Shown here piece by piece: positions 1 through 6,033 of a stretch of 8,499 nt of DNA (positions are counted from its first letter, which is position 1; each line of letters opens with the position of its first letter). Location: assembly GCA_027064265.1 (NCBI GenBank), contig JAMOQA010000332.1, positions 1 to 8,499 of the forward strand, written 5' to 3'. The translations under genes were made by a program, and so were the position numbers. Under the pieces are notes generated by a model that had not been told where the DNA came from, did no database searches, and saw only the letters and a program-made list of their open reading frames with translations. The stretch is from Acidobacteriota bacterium (GTDB taxonomy: Bacteria; Acidobacteriota; Polarisedimenticolia; J045).

Positions 1-313
1 CCTCCGAGAACTCCCAGGAGGAAGCCAGCGCCGGCTCGTACCCGGCCCGGTGGACCTCGTCCGGGAGGATCTCGTCGAGGAGGGAGGGAAGCACCCGGTT
101 GGCGACGAGGAACGACGCCTGGGTCCGGGCGAGGTACGGGTTGAGCGAGTCCGGCTCCGCCGGCAGGCCGACCCGGATCTCCCCTCCCGCCGGCCGGTCG
201 AGGGGGCCGCTCTCCCCCTCGCCGCCGCATCCCGGCGCGAGGAGCGCCGCGAGGACCACCGCGAGGAGAACCAGCGTTCCACGCACCGCCTCGACCCGTT
301 CCCGGTCGTCCAT
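1..313 (-). CDS. Family 5 solute-binding lipoprotein of a peptide-type ABC transporter, N-terminal part (3' end outside window)
   Basis: The first 104 codons are visible; the gene continues past the left edge. The N-terminus has charged residues, a hydrophobic helix (about residues 12-27) and a lipobox ending A-P-G-C with the lipidated Cys at residue 29, followed by a Gly/Glu/Ser linker. This predicts a lipid-anchored protein outside the cytoplasmic membrane. After the linker comes GGEIRVGLPAEPDSLNPYLA, then a V-x-x-VLPSLLDEI stretch and PALASSWEFSE. These are the opening features of the OppA/DppA-type family (SBP_bac_5): 'sLnP', 'LL' and 'paLAesWe'. In that family the protein captures peptides, or sometimes nickel, opines or sugars, and passes them to an ABC permease. 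The ligand cannot be read from this fragment. ATG at 313 is chosen because AAAGGAG lies 6 nt upstream. It lies 73 bp downstream of the kinase stop on the same strand with no T-tract terminator between, so co-transcription is possible. A short GC hairpin (362-376) lies in that gap. Confidence 0.88.
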   Translation of the reverse strand, partial: MDDRERVEAVRGTLVLLAVVLAALLAPGCGGEGESGPLDRPAGGEIRVGLPAEPDSLNPYLARTQASFLVANRVLPSLLDEILPDEVHRAGYEPALASSWEFSE

Positions 314-319
314 GCCCGG

Positions 320-326
320 CTCCTTT
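320..326 (-). promoter_or_regulatory. Strong Shine-Dalgarno for the solute-binding lipoprotein
   Basis: The minus strand reads AAAGGAG followed by 6 nt (CCGGGC) and then ATG. This is the best ribosome-binding site in the window. It fixes the lipoprotein start at 313 and suggests efficient translation, unlike the poor site in front of the kinase. Confidence 0.75.
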
Positions 327-386
327 CGCACCCCGGGGAAAGGGTAGTCCCTTCCGCCCCGCCGGGCTCGCCCCGGGAAGCCCCGT

Positions 387-3300
387 TCAGGCCTCGTGCC
401 GCGGGGGGAGCGCGATCGTGAAGCGGGCGCCGCGGCCCGGGGCGTCCCCGACCGCGAGGGTGCCGCCGTGGGCCTCGATGGCGTCCCGGGCGATCGGGAG
501 ACCGAGCCCCGTGCCGGTTTCACGGGTGGTCTCGTCCGGTTCGAAGATCGCCTCGCGCCGTTCCGGGGGGACGCCGGGGCCGTCGTCCTCCACCTCGATC
601 ACCGCGCCCCCGTCCTCGCCTTCGCGCCAGCGCACGACGACCCGGGAGCCGCCCCCTTCCGTGATGGCGGCGAGGGCGTTCTCCACCAGGTTGACGACCG
701 CGCGGCGCAGGAGCCGCGGGTCCGCGTGGACCCCGGGACCGGACCCCGGCCCCTCGAGGACGATCTCCACCCCTTCCGGGGCCGCGAGACGGTACGGTTC
801 GAGCCAGCGCCGCAGGGCGTCCGCGAGGTCCAGCGGCTCGGGCCGCGCGGCCGGCAGGCGCGCCCAGTCGGAGAACTCCTCCACCGTGTCGCGCAGCACC
901 CGCACCTGGTCGCGGATCGTGCGGAGCCCCCGGGCGAGGGCCTCCGGCAGGCCGGGGTCGTTCCGCTCGGCGAGGCGTTCCAGGTGGTCGACGACGAGGC
1001 CGATCGGCGTCAGCGGGTTCTTCACCTCGTGGGCCACCCGGCGCGCCATCTGGGCGAACGCCCGCCGGCGTCCTTCCGCCCGCTCGTGGGCCGCGAGGCG
1101 CCGGACCATGCCGGAGAGGGCCCGCCCGAGGGCACGGGTCTCCTCCCACCCGGTCTCCGGGATCCGGGCCTCGAGGTCGCCGGCGCCGATCCTCTCGGCG
1201 GCCGCCTGGAGGCGGCCGAGGGGCCGGACGAGGCGGCGGGCCAGCGGGACGAAGAGCAGGGTTCCCAGGCCGAGGAGCAGGGCGGAGGCGACGAGGAGCG
1301 CCCGGTCGATCTCGACGAGAGCCGCCGCCCTCCGCCGCCCCGCCCAGGCGAGGGGGAGGCTGACGACGCCGGTCCGCCCGTCCGGGGCGCGCCAGGGCCC
1401 GTGGACGACGACCAGGTCGAACGCCCGGGGCCCGGCGGCGAGACGCACCGGCTCGACCAGCAGGGGGCGCCGGAGGACGGCGAGGGCGCACCACGTGTCC
1501 CCCGGCAGCCGCTCCGGCCACAGGCCGGCGCGGACCAGGTCGGGTCGGGACGTCGCGAGGAGCTCCCCGCCCTCCCAGGCGAAGAGATCCTCTCCCAGGG
1601 TCCGGGCGAGCCAGGCGGCCACCGCGTCGTCGAGGACGCCGGGGCGTTCTCCCTGGACCGCCAGGTAGTCCTCGACGAACCGCCGGGCGAACCCGGCGGT
1701 GCGGGTCCCCTGGGCGGTCAGCTCGTCCGCCGCCTGGCGGTGGGCCGCCGCTCGTACCGTCAGCCCGAGGACCAGCAGCGGGAGGAGGCCGGCCGCGAGC
1801 AGCGCCGCGGGGACCGCCCAGCGGACCCGGGTGACGAGGGCCCGCACCGTCCCGGCCGCCGCCGCCAGTGTCGCGCCGGGGGCGAGGAGCAGGCGTCCCC
1901 CGAGGGCCCCGGCGAGGAGGAGCAGGAGGGCCACCCCGGCCCAGCCGGCGGCGAGGGCCGCGGCCCGCAGGGGACCCGGCTGGAAGAGCACGATGGAGAC
2001 CGTGCCGGGGGGTTCCGGCAGCTCGAGGACCCGGGCGGCGCGCCCCGACACCCGCGTCGCGCGCCACCGCGGGGCCGGCGGCGGGGCGAGGGGAGCGGGG
2101 GGCAGGATCCCGGGGGCCGCCCCGAGGAGACGGCCGTCCCCGTCGAACCAGGCGAGGTGGGGGACGGTCTCCTCCGCCGGGGGGAACGGGCTCCCGGCGC
2201 CGGGGAGCCGCGCGCCGCGGAGGGGATCGTCCCGGGCGAGCCCCGGCAGGTTCGCCGGCGACTCCAGCACCGCCGCCACCCAGGCCCCGCCCCCGGGACG
2301 GGCCACCCGGGCCACGCGCACCGGGACATCCCCGCCGACGAACCGGAGCAGTTCCCGGCGCACCCGTCCGTCGGCGGGGGCGTCGTCCCCGGGCGGTGCC
2401 GGCACCACCGGCGGCAGCCCGCTGGCGAAGGCGTCTTCCAGGTTGCCGTCGCCGTCGTAGCGGAAGACGCCGGAGGCGAGGCCGTGGCGGCCGAGGGGAG
2501 AACGCCACCACAGGTCGATCGCGTCCCGTTCCGGCACCAGGGAAGGCCCCGGTTCGTCCCCCGGGCCCACGGCGAGCTGGAGGGTGTCCCCGAGGTCCCG
2601 GTCCCAGGTCGACGCCCGCTCCGCCACCTGCCGGGCCAGGGTGCGTTCCGCCCGTTCCCGCGCCGCCCCGACCAGGGCCCGCAGGTGGACCGGCCCCGCG
2701 AGTCCCCCCGCGATCGCCGCGGCGACCGCGAGGGCGACGAGCCGGGCCCGGCCCGCCCGGGCGAGGAGGAGGGCGATGCCGCCGGCGACGGGACCGACGA
2801 GGCCGGCGATCGCCACCGGCGCGAGGGGGCCGGCCCCCGGGAGCAGCCCCTCCCCGGGGGAGAGGCCGGTCCCGGCGGTCCAGCGCGCGACGAGGACGAG
2901 CCCCCCGCCCGCGAGGAGGAACCCGAGGGGCAGGCGCACGAGCCGGCGGACCGGCAGGAGCAGGACGGCCAGGAGGAAGACGGCGGTGCCCGTGGCCCCC
3001 ACCGCGAGGGGAACCGCGGCGGGCGCCGCCGGGTCCCAGGGAGGGGCGATCGCGAGAAGGCCGCGGGCGGCGAGGACGGCGAGGCCGGCGAGGACCCGGT
3101 CCCGGGCACTCCACGCCGTCCCCGGGGCGGGCCAGGGGAGGAGGAGCAGGCCGAGGAGGGCGAGGACGGGGAGGAGGCGCGCTCGCGTTCCGCGCTGCCC
3201 GGGGACCGCCGCCCGCAGCACCAGGCTGACCCGGGCCACCGGGCCGTGTCCCGGGCCGGCCATCAGGGGGACGAGGGCCCAGAAGCCGCTCCCCGGCTGG

Positions 3301-4067
3301 GCGGCCGCCGCCTCGAACGGGGCCCGGAGTCCTTCTCCCAGGGCCTCCCAGCGGACCTGGACGGCGAGATCCCGGGGAACGCCCTCCGCCAGGATCCCCG
3401 GTTCCGGCTCCGGCGGGAGCGGCACCTCGGCGACGAGCCAGGGACCGTCCCGTTCCCCGAGGGGCCGGGCCGCGAGGAGGCGCAGGGCGAGTCCGCGCCG
3501 GAGGGGCAGCACCGTCGGCACCGGGCCCTCCGCGGGCAGGAGGGTCCGCCGCTCCGCCGGCCGGAGGGGGGTCGTCCAGCCGGTCCAGGCGACCGCCCCG
3601 CCGGTCTGCGGCTCGATCACGGCAAGACCCGCGTCCTCCCCGAGGGCCCGCGCCCTCGGCCGGAGCCAGGCCCAGTCCCCGCCCGCGGGGGGCGGGTCGG
3701 CGAGGGCCGCGAGGAGGCGCCCGCGGAACCCGTCCCAGTTCGCCTCGAGGCGGGCGGTGCCGTCGGCGAGGACGTCGGCGGGGGGCGGGGCCGGGAGGAG
3801 GTCCCGGAAGCCGACCCAGGTCGCGGGCAGGAGGAGCAGGAGCGCGGGCAGGAGGGCCGGGAGCGCCCGGCGGCGCGCGGCGAAGAGGGCCGCCCCGAAG
3901 ACGGCGAGACCCGCGAGGAGGACGAGACCGGCGGCGCCGGGCCGGCCCGGGACCAGCCCGGCGAGGAGCGCGGCGAGCGCGAGGAGGAGTGCGAGGGCCC
4001 GCGTCCTGCGCCGGGCGGGGGGGGAACCGCCCGTCGGGGGTGACGCCGCCGTGCCGTCGCCATTCAT
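387..4067 (-). CDS. Very long multi-pass sensor histidine kinase, NtrY-like catalytic core
   Basis: A 1226-residue membrane kinase, much longer than typical NtrY (about 720-770). Hydrophobic helices fall near 24-40, 45-64, 69-87, 297-315, 325-342, 351-375, 379-396, 415-436, 441-465, 702-725, 748-771 and 924-945. Positive charges (ARRR, PVRRLVR, RAGRAR) fit an inside N-terminus. This places three regions outside: 88-296, 466-701 and 772-922. The last contains LLATSRPDLVRAGL, resembling Cache/CHASE-like sensors of related kinases. HAMP spans about 940-990 (RPLGRLQAAAERIGAGDLE). The H-box is RRVAHEVKNPLTPI with phospho-acceptor His1013. The N-box is NLVENALAAI (N1126, N1130), G1 is EDDGPGV (Asp1162), G2 is GTGLGL (1185-1190), and GRGARFTI is near the end. 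The HisKA and ATP-binding domains are intact, so autophosphorylation is expected. The F-box reads FEPDETTRETG rather than the usual FEPYFTTK. No receiver-domain partner lies in the window, so it is an orphan here. ATG 4067 is preferred; GGAG lies only 2 nt upstream, so translation initiation looks weak. Confidence 0.93.
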   Translation of the reverse strand: MNGDGTAASPPTGGSPPARRRTRALALLLALAALLAGLVPGRPGAAGLVLLAGLAVFGAALFAARRRALPALLPALLLLLPATWVGFRDLLPAPPPADVLADGTARLEANWDGFRGRLLAALADPPPAGGDWAWLRPRARALGEDAGLAVIEPQTGGAVAWTGWTTPLRPAERRTLLPAEGPVPTVLPLRRGLALRLLAARPLGERDGPWLVAEVPLPPEPEPGILAEGVPRDLAVQVRWEALGEGLRAPFEAAAAQPGSGFWALVPLMAGPGHGPVARVSLVLRAAVPGQRGTRARLLPVLALLGLLLLPWPAPGTAWSARDRVLAGLAVLAARGLLAIAPPWDPAAPAAVPLAVGATGTAVFLLAVLLLPVRRLVRLPLGFLLAGGGLVLVARWTAGTGLSPGEGLLPGAGPLAPVAIAGLVGPVAGGIALLLARAGRARLVALAVAAAIAGGLAGPVHLRALVGAARERAERTLARQVAERASTWDRDLGDTLQLAVGPGDEPGPSLVPERDAIDLWWRSPLGRHGLASGVFRYDGDGNLEDAFASGLPPVVPAPPGDDAPADGRVRRELLRFVGGDVPVRVARVARPGGGAWVAAVLESPANLPGLARDDPLRGARLPGAGSPFPPAEETVPHLAWFDGDGRLLGAAPGILPPAPLAPPPAPRWRATRVSGRAARVLELPEPPGTVSIVLFQPGPLRAAALAAGWAGVALLLLLAGALGGRLLLAPGATLAAAAGTVRALVTRVRWAVPAALLAAGLLPLLVLGLTVRAAAHRQAADELTAQGTRTAGFARRFVEDYLAVQGERPGVLDDAVAAWLARTLGEDLFAWEGGELLATSRPDLVRAGLWPERLPGDTWCALAVLRRPLLVEPVRLAAGPRAFDLVVVHGPWRAPDGRTGVVSLPLAWAGRRRAAALVEIDRALLVASALLLGLGTLLFVPLARRLVRPLGRLQAAAERIGAGDLEARIPETGWEETRALGRALSGMVRRLAAHERAEGRRRAFAQMARRVAHEVKNPLTPIGLVVDHLERLAERNDPGLPEALARGLRTIRDQVRVLRDTVEEFSDWARLPAARPEPLDLADALRRWLEPYRLAAPEGVEIVLEGPGSGPGVHADPRLLRRAVVNLVENALAAITEGGGSRVVVRWREGEDGGAVIEVEDDGPGVPPERREAIFEPDETTRETGTGLGLPIARDAIEAHGGTLAVGDAPGRGARFTIALPPRHEA

Positions 4068-4090
4068 CGCTCCGGATGATACCGGACGCG

Positions 4091-4118
4091 AAAGGCCCGC
4101 CGCGGTGGGCGGGCCCTT
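4091..4118 (-). terminator. Intrinsic terminator-like or attenuator hairpin before the kinase
   Basis: On the minus strand AAGGGCCCGCC (4118-4108) can pair with GGCGGGCCTTT (4101-4091) across the 6-nt loop CACCGC. This gives 11 base pairs including one G-U. The terminal U residues sit within the stem and are followed by CGCG, so the U-tract is short. The structure is nearly symmetric, but the plus-strand reading has an even poorer T-run. It lies 23 bp upstream of the kinase ATG, after a putative sigma-54 transcript. That suggests either the end of a small RNA or an attenuator controlling read-through into the kinase. Termination strength is uncertain. Confidence 0.55.
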
Positions 4119-4216
4119 GCGAGGGGTCGGCTTGCTCGGCCTTATGGGGAAAAGGAGTCTTTCGTCTACCTCGTGAGCGAAGGATGTTCCCCGACGGGGG
4201 GCCCGGAGGAAAGGTC

Positions 4217-4235
4217 GGGTCGAACCGTTCGACCC
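4217..4235. repeat. Perfect 19-bp palindrome (9-bp arms, 1-bp centre)
   Basis: GGGTCGAAC-C-GTTCGACCC is a perfect inverted repeat with 9-bp arms. As RNA it can form an 8-bp stem with a 3-nt loop inside the candidate structured leader. As DNA it could equally be an operator for a dimeric repressor just downstream of the predicted sigma-54 start site. Sequence alone does not decide between these. Confidence 0.7.
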
Positions 4236-4337
4236 TGGCATCGGGCTGGGCGCTGCTTCACTTCTGGGCTTGCAACGGGGTTTTCCTCACCTCCGGAGCC
4301 CCTCGTCGGGCCTTTCCGCCTTCGCGCCCCTTTCCAG

Positions 4338-4353
4338 AGCAACTGCCGTGCCA
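4338..4353 (-). promoter_or_regulatory. Sigma-54 (RpoN) promoter core, exact consensus match
   Basis: The minus strand reads TGGCACGGCAGTTGCT. Every fixed position of the sigma-54 core consensus TGGCACG-N4-TTGC(A/T) matches, with the required 10 nt between the -24 GG and the -12 GC. The predicted start is about 4327, in a G/C run downstream. Transcription would go toward the kinase, 260 nt away, through the structured region. The window also encodes a sigma-54 enhancer-binding protein, so the organism evidently uses this sigma factor. Such promoters need an activator bound upstream; candidate sites lie at 4379-4406 and 4422-4477. Confidence 0.85.
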
Positions 4354-4378
4354 AGAGTGCGCAATCAGAGGGAATGGG

Positions 4379-4406
4379 CGGAACCGGCCGTCTTCGAACG
4401 GTTCCG
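4379..4406. repeat. Inverted repeat, possible activator site of the sigma-54 promoter
   Basis: CGGAACCG (4379-4386) and CGGTTCCG (4399-4406) are perfect 8-bp inverted arms with a 12-bp spacer. The element is centred near -65 of the predicted sigma-54 start. That is closer than most enhancer sites but compatible with a regulator or architectural protein. It could instead belong to the plus-strand glycosyltransferase promoter. Confidence 0.5.
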
Positions 4407-4421
4407 GGCGTGATCCGGGCC

Positions 4422-4477
4422 GGCGCGGGGCGTTGCATCCGGGGCGCCGGGTGTTGCACCGGCCACGCACCGTTGCA
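4422..4477. repeat. Phased GTTGCA repeats, candidate upstream activating sequence
   Basis: GTTGCA occurs at 4432-4437, 4453-4458 and 4472-4477, spacings of 21 and 19 bp or about two helical turns. The first two belong to a 16-bp direct repeat, GGCGCGGGGCGTTGCA and GGCGCCGGGTGTTGCA, with 14 of 16 identities at an exact 21-bp period. The second and third also form an imperfect inverted repeat, TGCACCG-N9-CGTTGCA (4455-4477). Placement at about -95 to -150 of the sigma-54 start is typical for enhancer-binding protein sites. The block also lies 60-120 bp upstream of the glycosyltransferase start, so it could serve either direction. Confidence 0.5.
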
Positions 4478-4539
4478 GGCTGCCACACCCCCGTGCCCCC
4501 GCTGGTGCGGGCTCCCGCCGGGCGGTAACGTTGCCCCCG

Positions 4540-6033
4540 ATGACCGGACCCGGCCCGTCGTCCGCCCTCTCGCGGCGGCTCCTTCCCCCGGTGGTCGCGC
4601 TCCTCGCGGCGCTTCCGGTCGTCTCGTTCCGCCCGGACGACCTCTACATCTACCTCCGGATGGTGGCGAACGTGCTCTCGGGGCAGGGCTGGGGGTTCAA
4701 CCCCGGCGAGGCGGTCAACGTCGCGTCTTCCCCCGGCTGGTTCCTGGTCCTCCTCGGCCTGGGCGCCGCCGGGGCCGGGGGGACGGTCGCCGCCCAGGTG
4801 GTGTCGGCCTCCTGCTGGGCGCTGGCGGTCCGGGCGATCGACTGCCTGGGGGAACTCCTGGCCGGCGATCCGCGGGCGGGCCTCGCGGCGGCGCTCGCCG
4901 TCGCGGCCGACGCCTGGACCTCCCGGTGGCTCTACTCCGGGATGGAGACCGGGCTCGCCGTGGCGGTCGTCACGTGGGCCGCGGTCCTGCGCCTCGGGAG
5001 CCCGCCGGGGAGCCGGGGGGACCGGGCCTCCGGGCTGCTCCTCGCCATCGCGCCCCTCGTCCGGCCCGAGCTGCTCGTCGTCTCCGTGGCCGCCCTCGTC
5101 CTCGACCTGCTCGCGGGTCACCGGCGCCGGGCGTTCCGGGACGGGATGCTGCTCGCCCTCGTCGGGGTTTCCTGGACCGCGTTTTCCCTCGCGACGTGGG
5201 GAAACGCCGTGCCCCAGACGATGGTCGCCAAGGGGTCCCTGGGGGCCCGGAACATCGGCGCCCTGGCGGCGGCCGGCAGGGTGCTGCTCGTGATCGCCTC
5301 GACCCAGGGGATCGCCCTCTTCCTCGCCGCCGCGACCGCGGCGACCCGGGGGCGGCGGGGCGGCGGCGCGCTCCGGGACGCGGCGCGCTGGTTCTTCCTG
5401 GCGCTCGGTCTCGCACTCCTGGCCTACGCGACCCGCCACGTGCGCGTGTACACGCGCTACGTGCTGCCCCTCGCCGCGCCGCTGGTCGCCCTCGGCTTCG
5501 CCGGCCTCGCGGCGTGGAGCCGGGAGCGGGGCCGGCGCGGTGGTGTCGTCCTCGGCCTCGCCCTCGCCGCCACCCTCGCCGCGAACGCCCTCCTCGCCGG
5601 GGTCCGGGTGATTCCCCGGACGCGGGCCTACGCCCGCTCGATGGCGACGTTCGTCGTGCCCCTCGCGGAGCGGATCGACCGGGAACTGCCGCCGGGGGCG
5701 GTGGTCGCGACACCGAACATCGGCGTCCTCGGGTACGTCGGGAAGCGGCGGATCCTCGACCTGAACGGTCTCGCCACGCCGGAGATCGTCCCGTTCAAGC
5801 GGGAGGGGCGGGTGCCGGACTTCCTGGCGGCCCATCCCCCGGACCTGCTGGTCGAGATCGGCCCGGAACCGGCGCGCTGGGGCGGGGACCCGGCCTTTCC
5901 CCTCGTGCTCGAGGAGACCGACCGGTTCCCGTTCCGCGGGATGTTCGTCGCGGGCCCGGAGGTGACCTGGTGGACGGTCTACCGGGTGCGGGGCGTCAGA
6001 GGTCCTCGCCGAGCTGGTCCCGGAGGCGCTTGA
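4540..6033 (+). CDS. GT-C fold membrane glycosyltransferase-like protein (AftB/GT39-like)
   Basis: A 497-residue polytopic membrane protein with many hydrophobic segments. After the first helix comes FRPDDLYIYLRMVANVLSGQ then GWGFNPGEAVNVASSPGW. This is the family signature: an acidic pair (D33, D34) at the start of the first extracytoplasmic loop, where GT-C enzymes place catalytic or metal-binding acids, followed by 'G.GFNPGE...SP.W'. Further family-like features are SGMETGLA (134-141), RPEL (175-178), GNAVPQTMVAKGS (221-233) and YTRYVLPLAAPLV (304-316). The C-terminal soluble tail has PNIGVLGYVGKRRILDLNGLATPE (392-415), similar to the 'GalgY..grrviDl.GL' tail of these proteins. The expected role is transfer of a sugar from a polyprenyl-phosphate donor to an envelope glycan or protein; donor and acceptor cannot be inferred. 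ATG 4540 is used; TTG 4531 is in frame, and neither has a clear ribosome-binding site. The last 12 codons overlap the convergent regulator gene. Confidence 0.8.
   Translation: MTGPGPSSALSRRLLPPVVALLAALPVVSFRPDDLYIYLRMVANVLSGQGWGFNPGEAVNVASSPGWFLVLLGLGAAGAGGTVAAQVVSASCWALAVRAIDCLGELLAGDPRAGLAAALAVAADAWTSRWLYSGMETGLAVAVVTWAAVLRLGSPPGSRGDRASGLLLAIAPLVRPELLVVSVAALVLDLLAGHRRRAFRDGMLLALVGVSWTAFSLATWGNAVPQTMVAKGSLGARNIGALAAAGRVLLVIASTQGIALFLAAATAATRGRRGGGALRDAARWFFLALGLALLAYATRHVRVYTRYVLPLAAPLVALGFAGLAAWSRERGRRGGVVLGLALAATLAANALLAGVRVIPRTRAYARSMATFVVPLAERIDRELPPGAVVATPNIGVLGYVGKRRILDLNGLATPEIVPFKREGRVPDFLAAHPPDLLVEIGPEPARWGGDPAFPLVLEETDRFPFRGMFVAGPEVTWWTVYRVRGVRGPRRAGPGGA

Larger units (their letters stand above)
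4088..4327 (-). ncRNA. Candidate sigma-54-driven structured RNA or kinase leader
   Basis: The predicted transcript starts near 4327, 12 nt beyond the -12 GC of the sigma-54 element, and runs about 240 nt to the terminator-like hairpin. A long-range helix closes a 113-nt domain: GGCCCG-AC-GAGG (4312-4301) pairs with CCTCCGGGCC (4209-4200), 10 pairs with a 2-nt bulge. Inside it, CGTTGC pairs with GCAGCG around a 15-nt loop beginning AAGCCCAG (about 4277-4251), and GGGTCGAA pairs with TTCGACCC (4235-4217). Small GC hairpins follow, for example CCCC-GTC-GGGG near 4200-4188 and CCCT-CGCA-AGGG near 4125-4114. I do not recognise a known RNA family in it. The function is unknown; it may be a trans-acting small RNA, a riboswitch-like leader of the kinase, or both. 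The evidence is base-pairing potential, composition and flanking signals, not homology. Confidence 0.42.
4068..4539. other. Divergent intergenic region rich in regulatory structure
   Basis: This 472-bp gap separates the minus-strand kinase from the plus-strand glycosyltransferase. I see no convincing protein gene in it. Base composition drops sharply: about 57% G+C in 4141-4200 and 62-67% in 4261-4380, against about 80% inside the kinase gene. From right to left it holds three phased GTTGCA elements (4422-4477), an inverted repeat (4379-4406), an exact sigma-54 core promoter reading left (4338-4353), a structured putative transcript (4327 to about 4088) and a GC hairpin (4091-4118). I could not identify a convincing promoter for the plus-strand glycosyltransferase. 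Confidence 0.8.

Noticed and set aside
362..376. Hairpin between kinase and lipoprotein genes (CCGGG/CCCGG)
   Set aside because: A 5-bp stem with no T-tract, ordinary for sequence of this G+C; not a credible terminator.
396..4043. Very long open frame on the plus strand, antisense to the kinase, and similar long frames in other phases
   Set aside because: Expected in DNA with extreme third-position G+C. The translations are Arg/Gly/Pro/Glu-rich with no recognisable domain, while the minus-strand frame has a complete set of kinase motifs.
4141..4168. Sigma-70-like elements on the minus strand (TAGACG, 16 bp, CATAAG)
   Set aside because: Only 4 of 6 matches at each box. It could be a housekeeping promoter for the kinase but is too weak to call.
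4065..4241. In-frame ATG at 4241 that would extend the kinase by 58 residues
   Set aside because: It has no ribosome-binding site. It would place the GC hairpin and low-GC leader inside coding sequence, and the added residues look non-coding and are not hydrophobic. ATG 4067 directly precedes the Arg-rich N-terminus and first membrane helix.
4200..4260. RNase P RNA-like GAGGAAAG on the plus strand
   Set aside because: Only an 8-nt match. The rest of the conserved core, including the 3' ACAGAA...GGCTTA segment, is absent.
4230..4285. 5S rRNA-like string on the minus strand (CCCAGAAGTGAAGC ... CCCGATG)
   Set aside because: It resembles the 5S loop B/C region by eye. However, helix III cannot form, the loop E and GAGAGTAGG-type segment is missing, and no rRNA neighbours it. 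Treated as chance similarity; a covariance-model search would settle it.
4531..4533. TTG start for the glycosyltransferase three codons upstream of ATG 4540
   Set aside because: It has no better ribosome-binding site, and ATG is the more usual start. The difference is only three residues.
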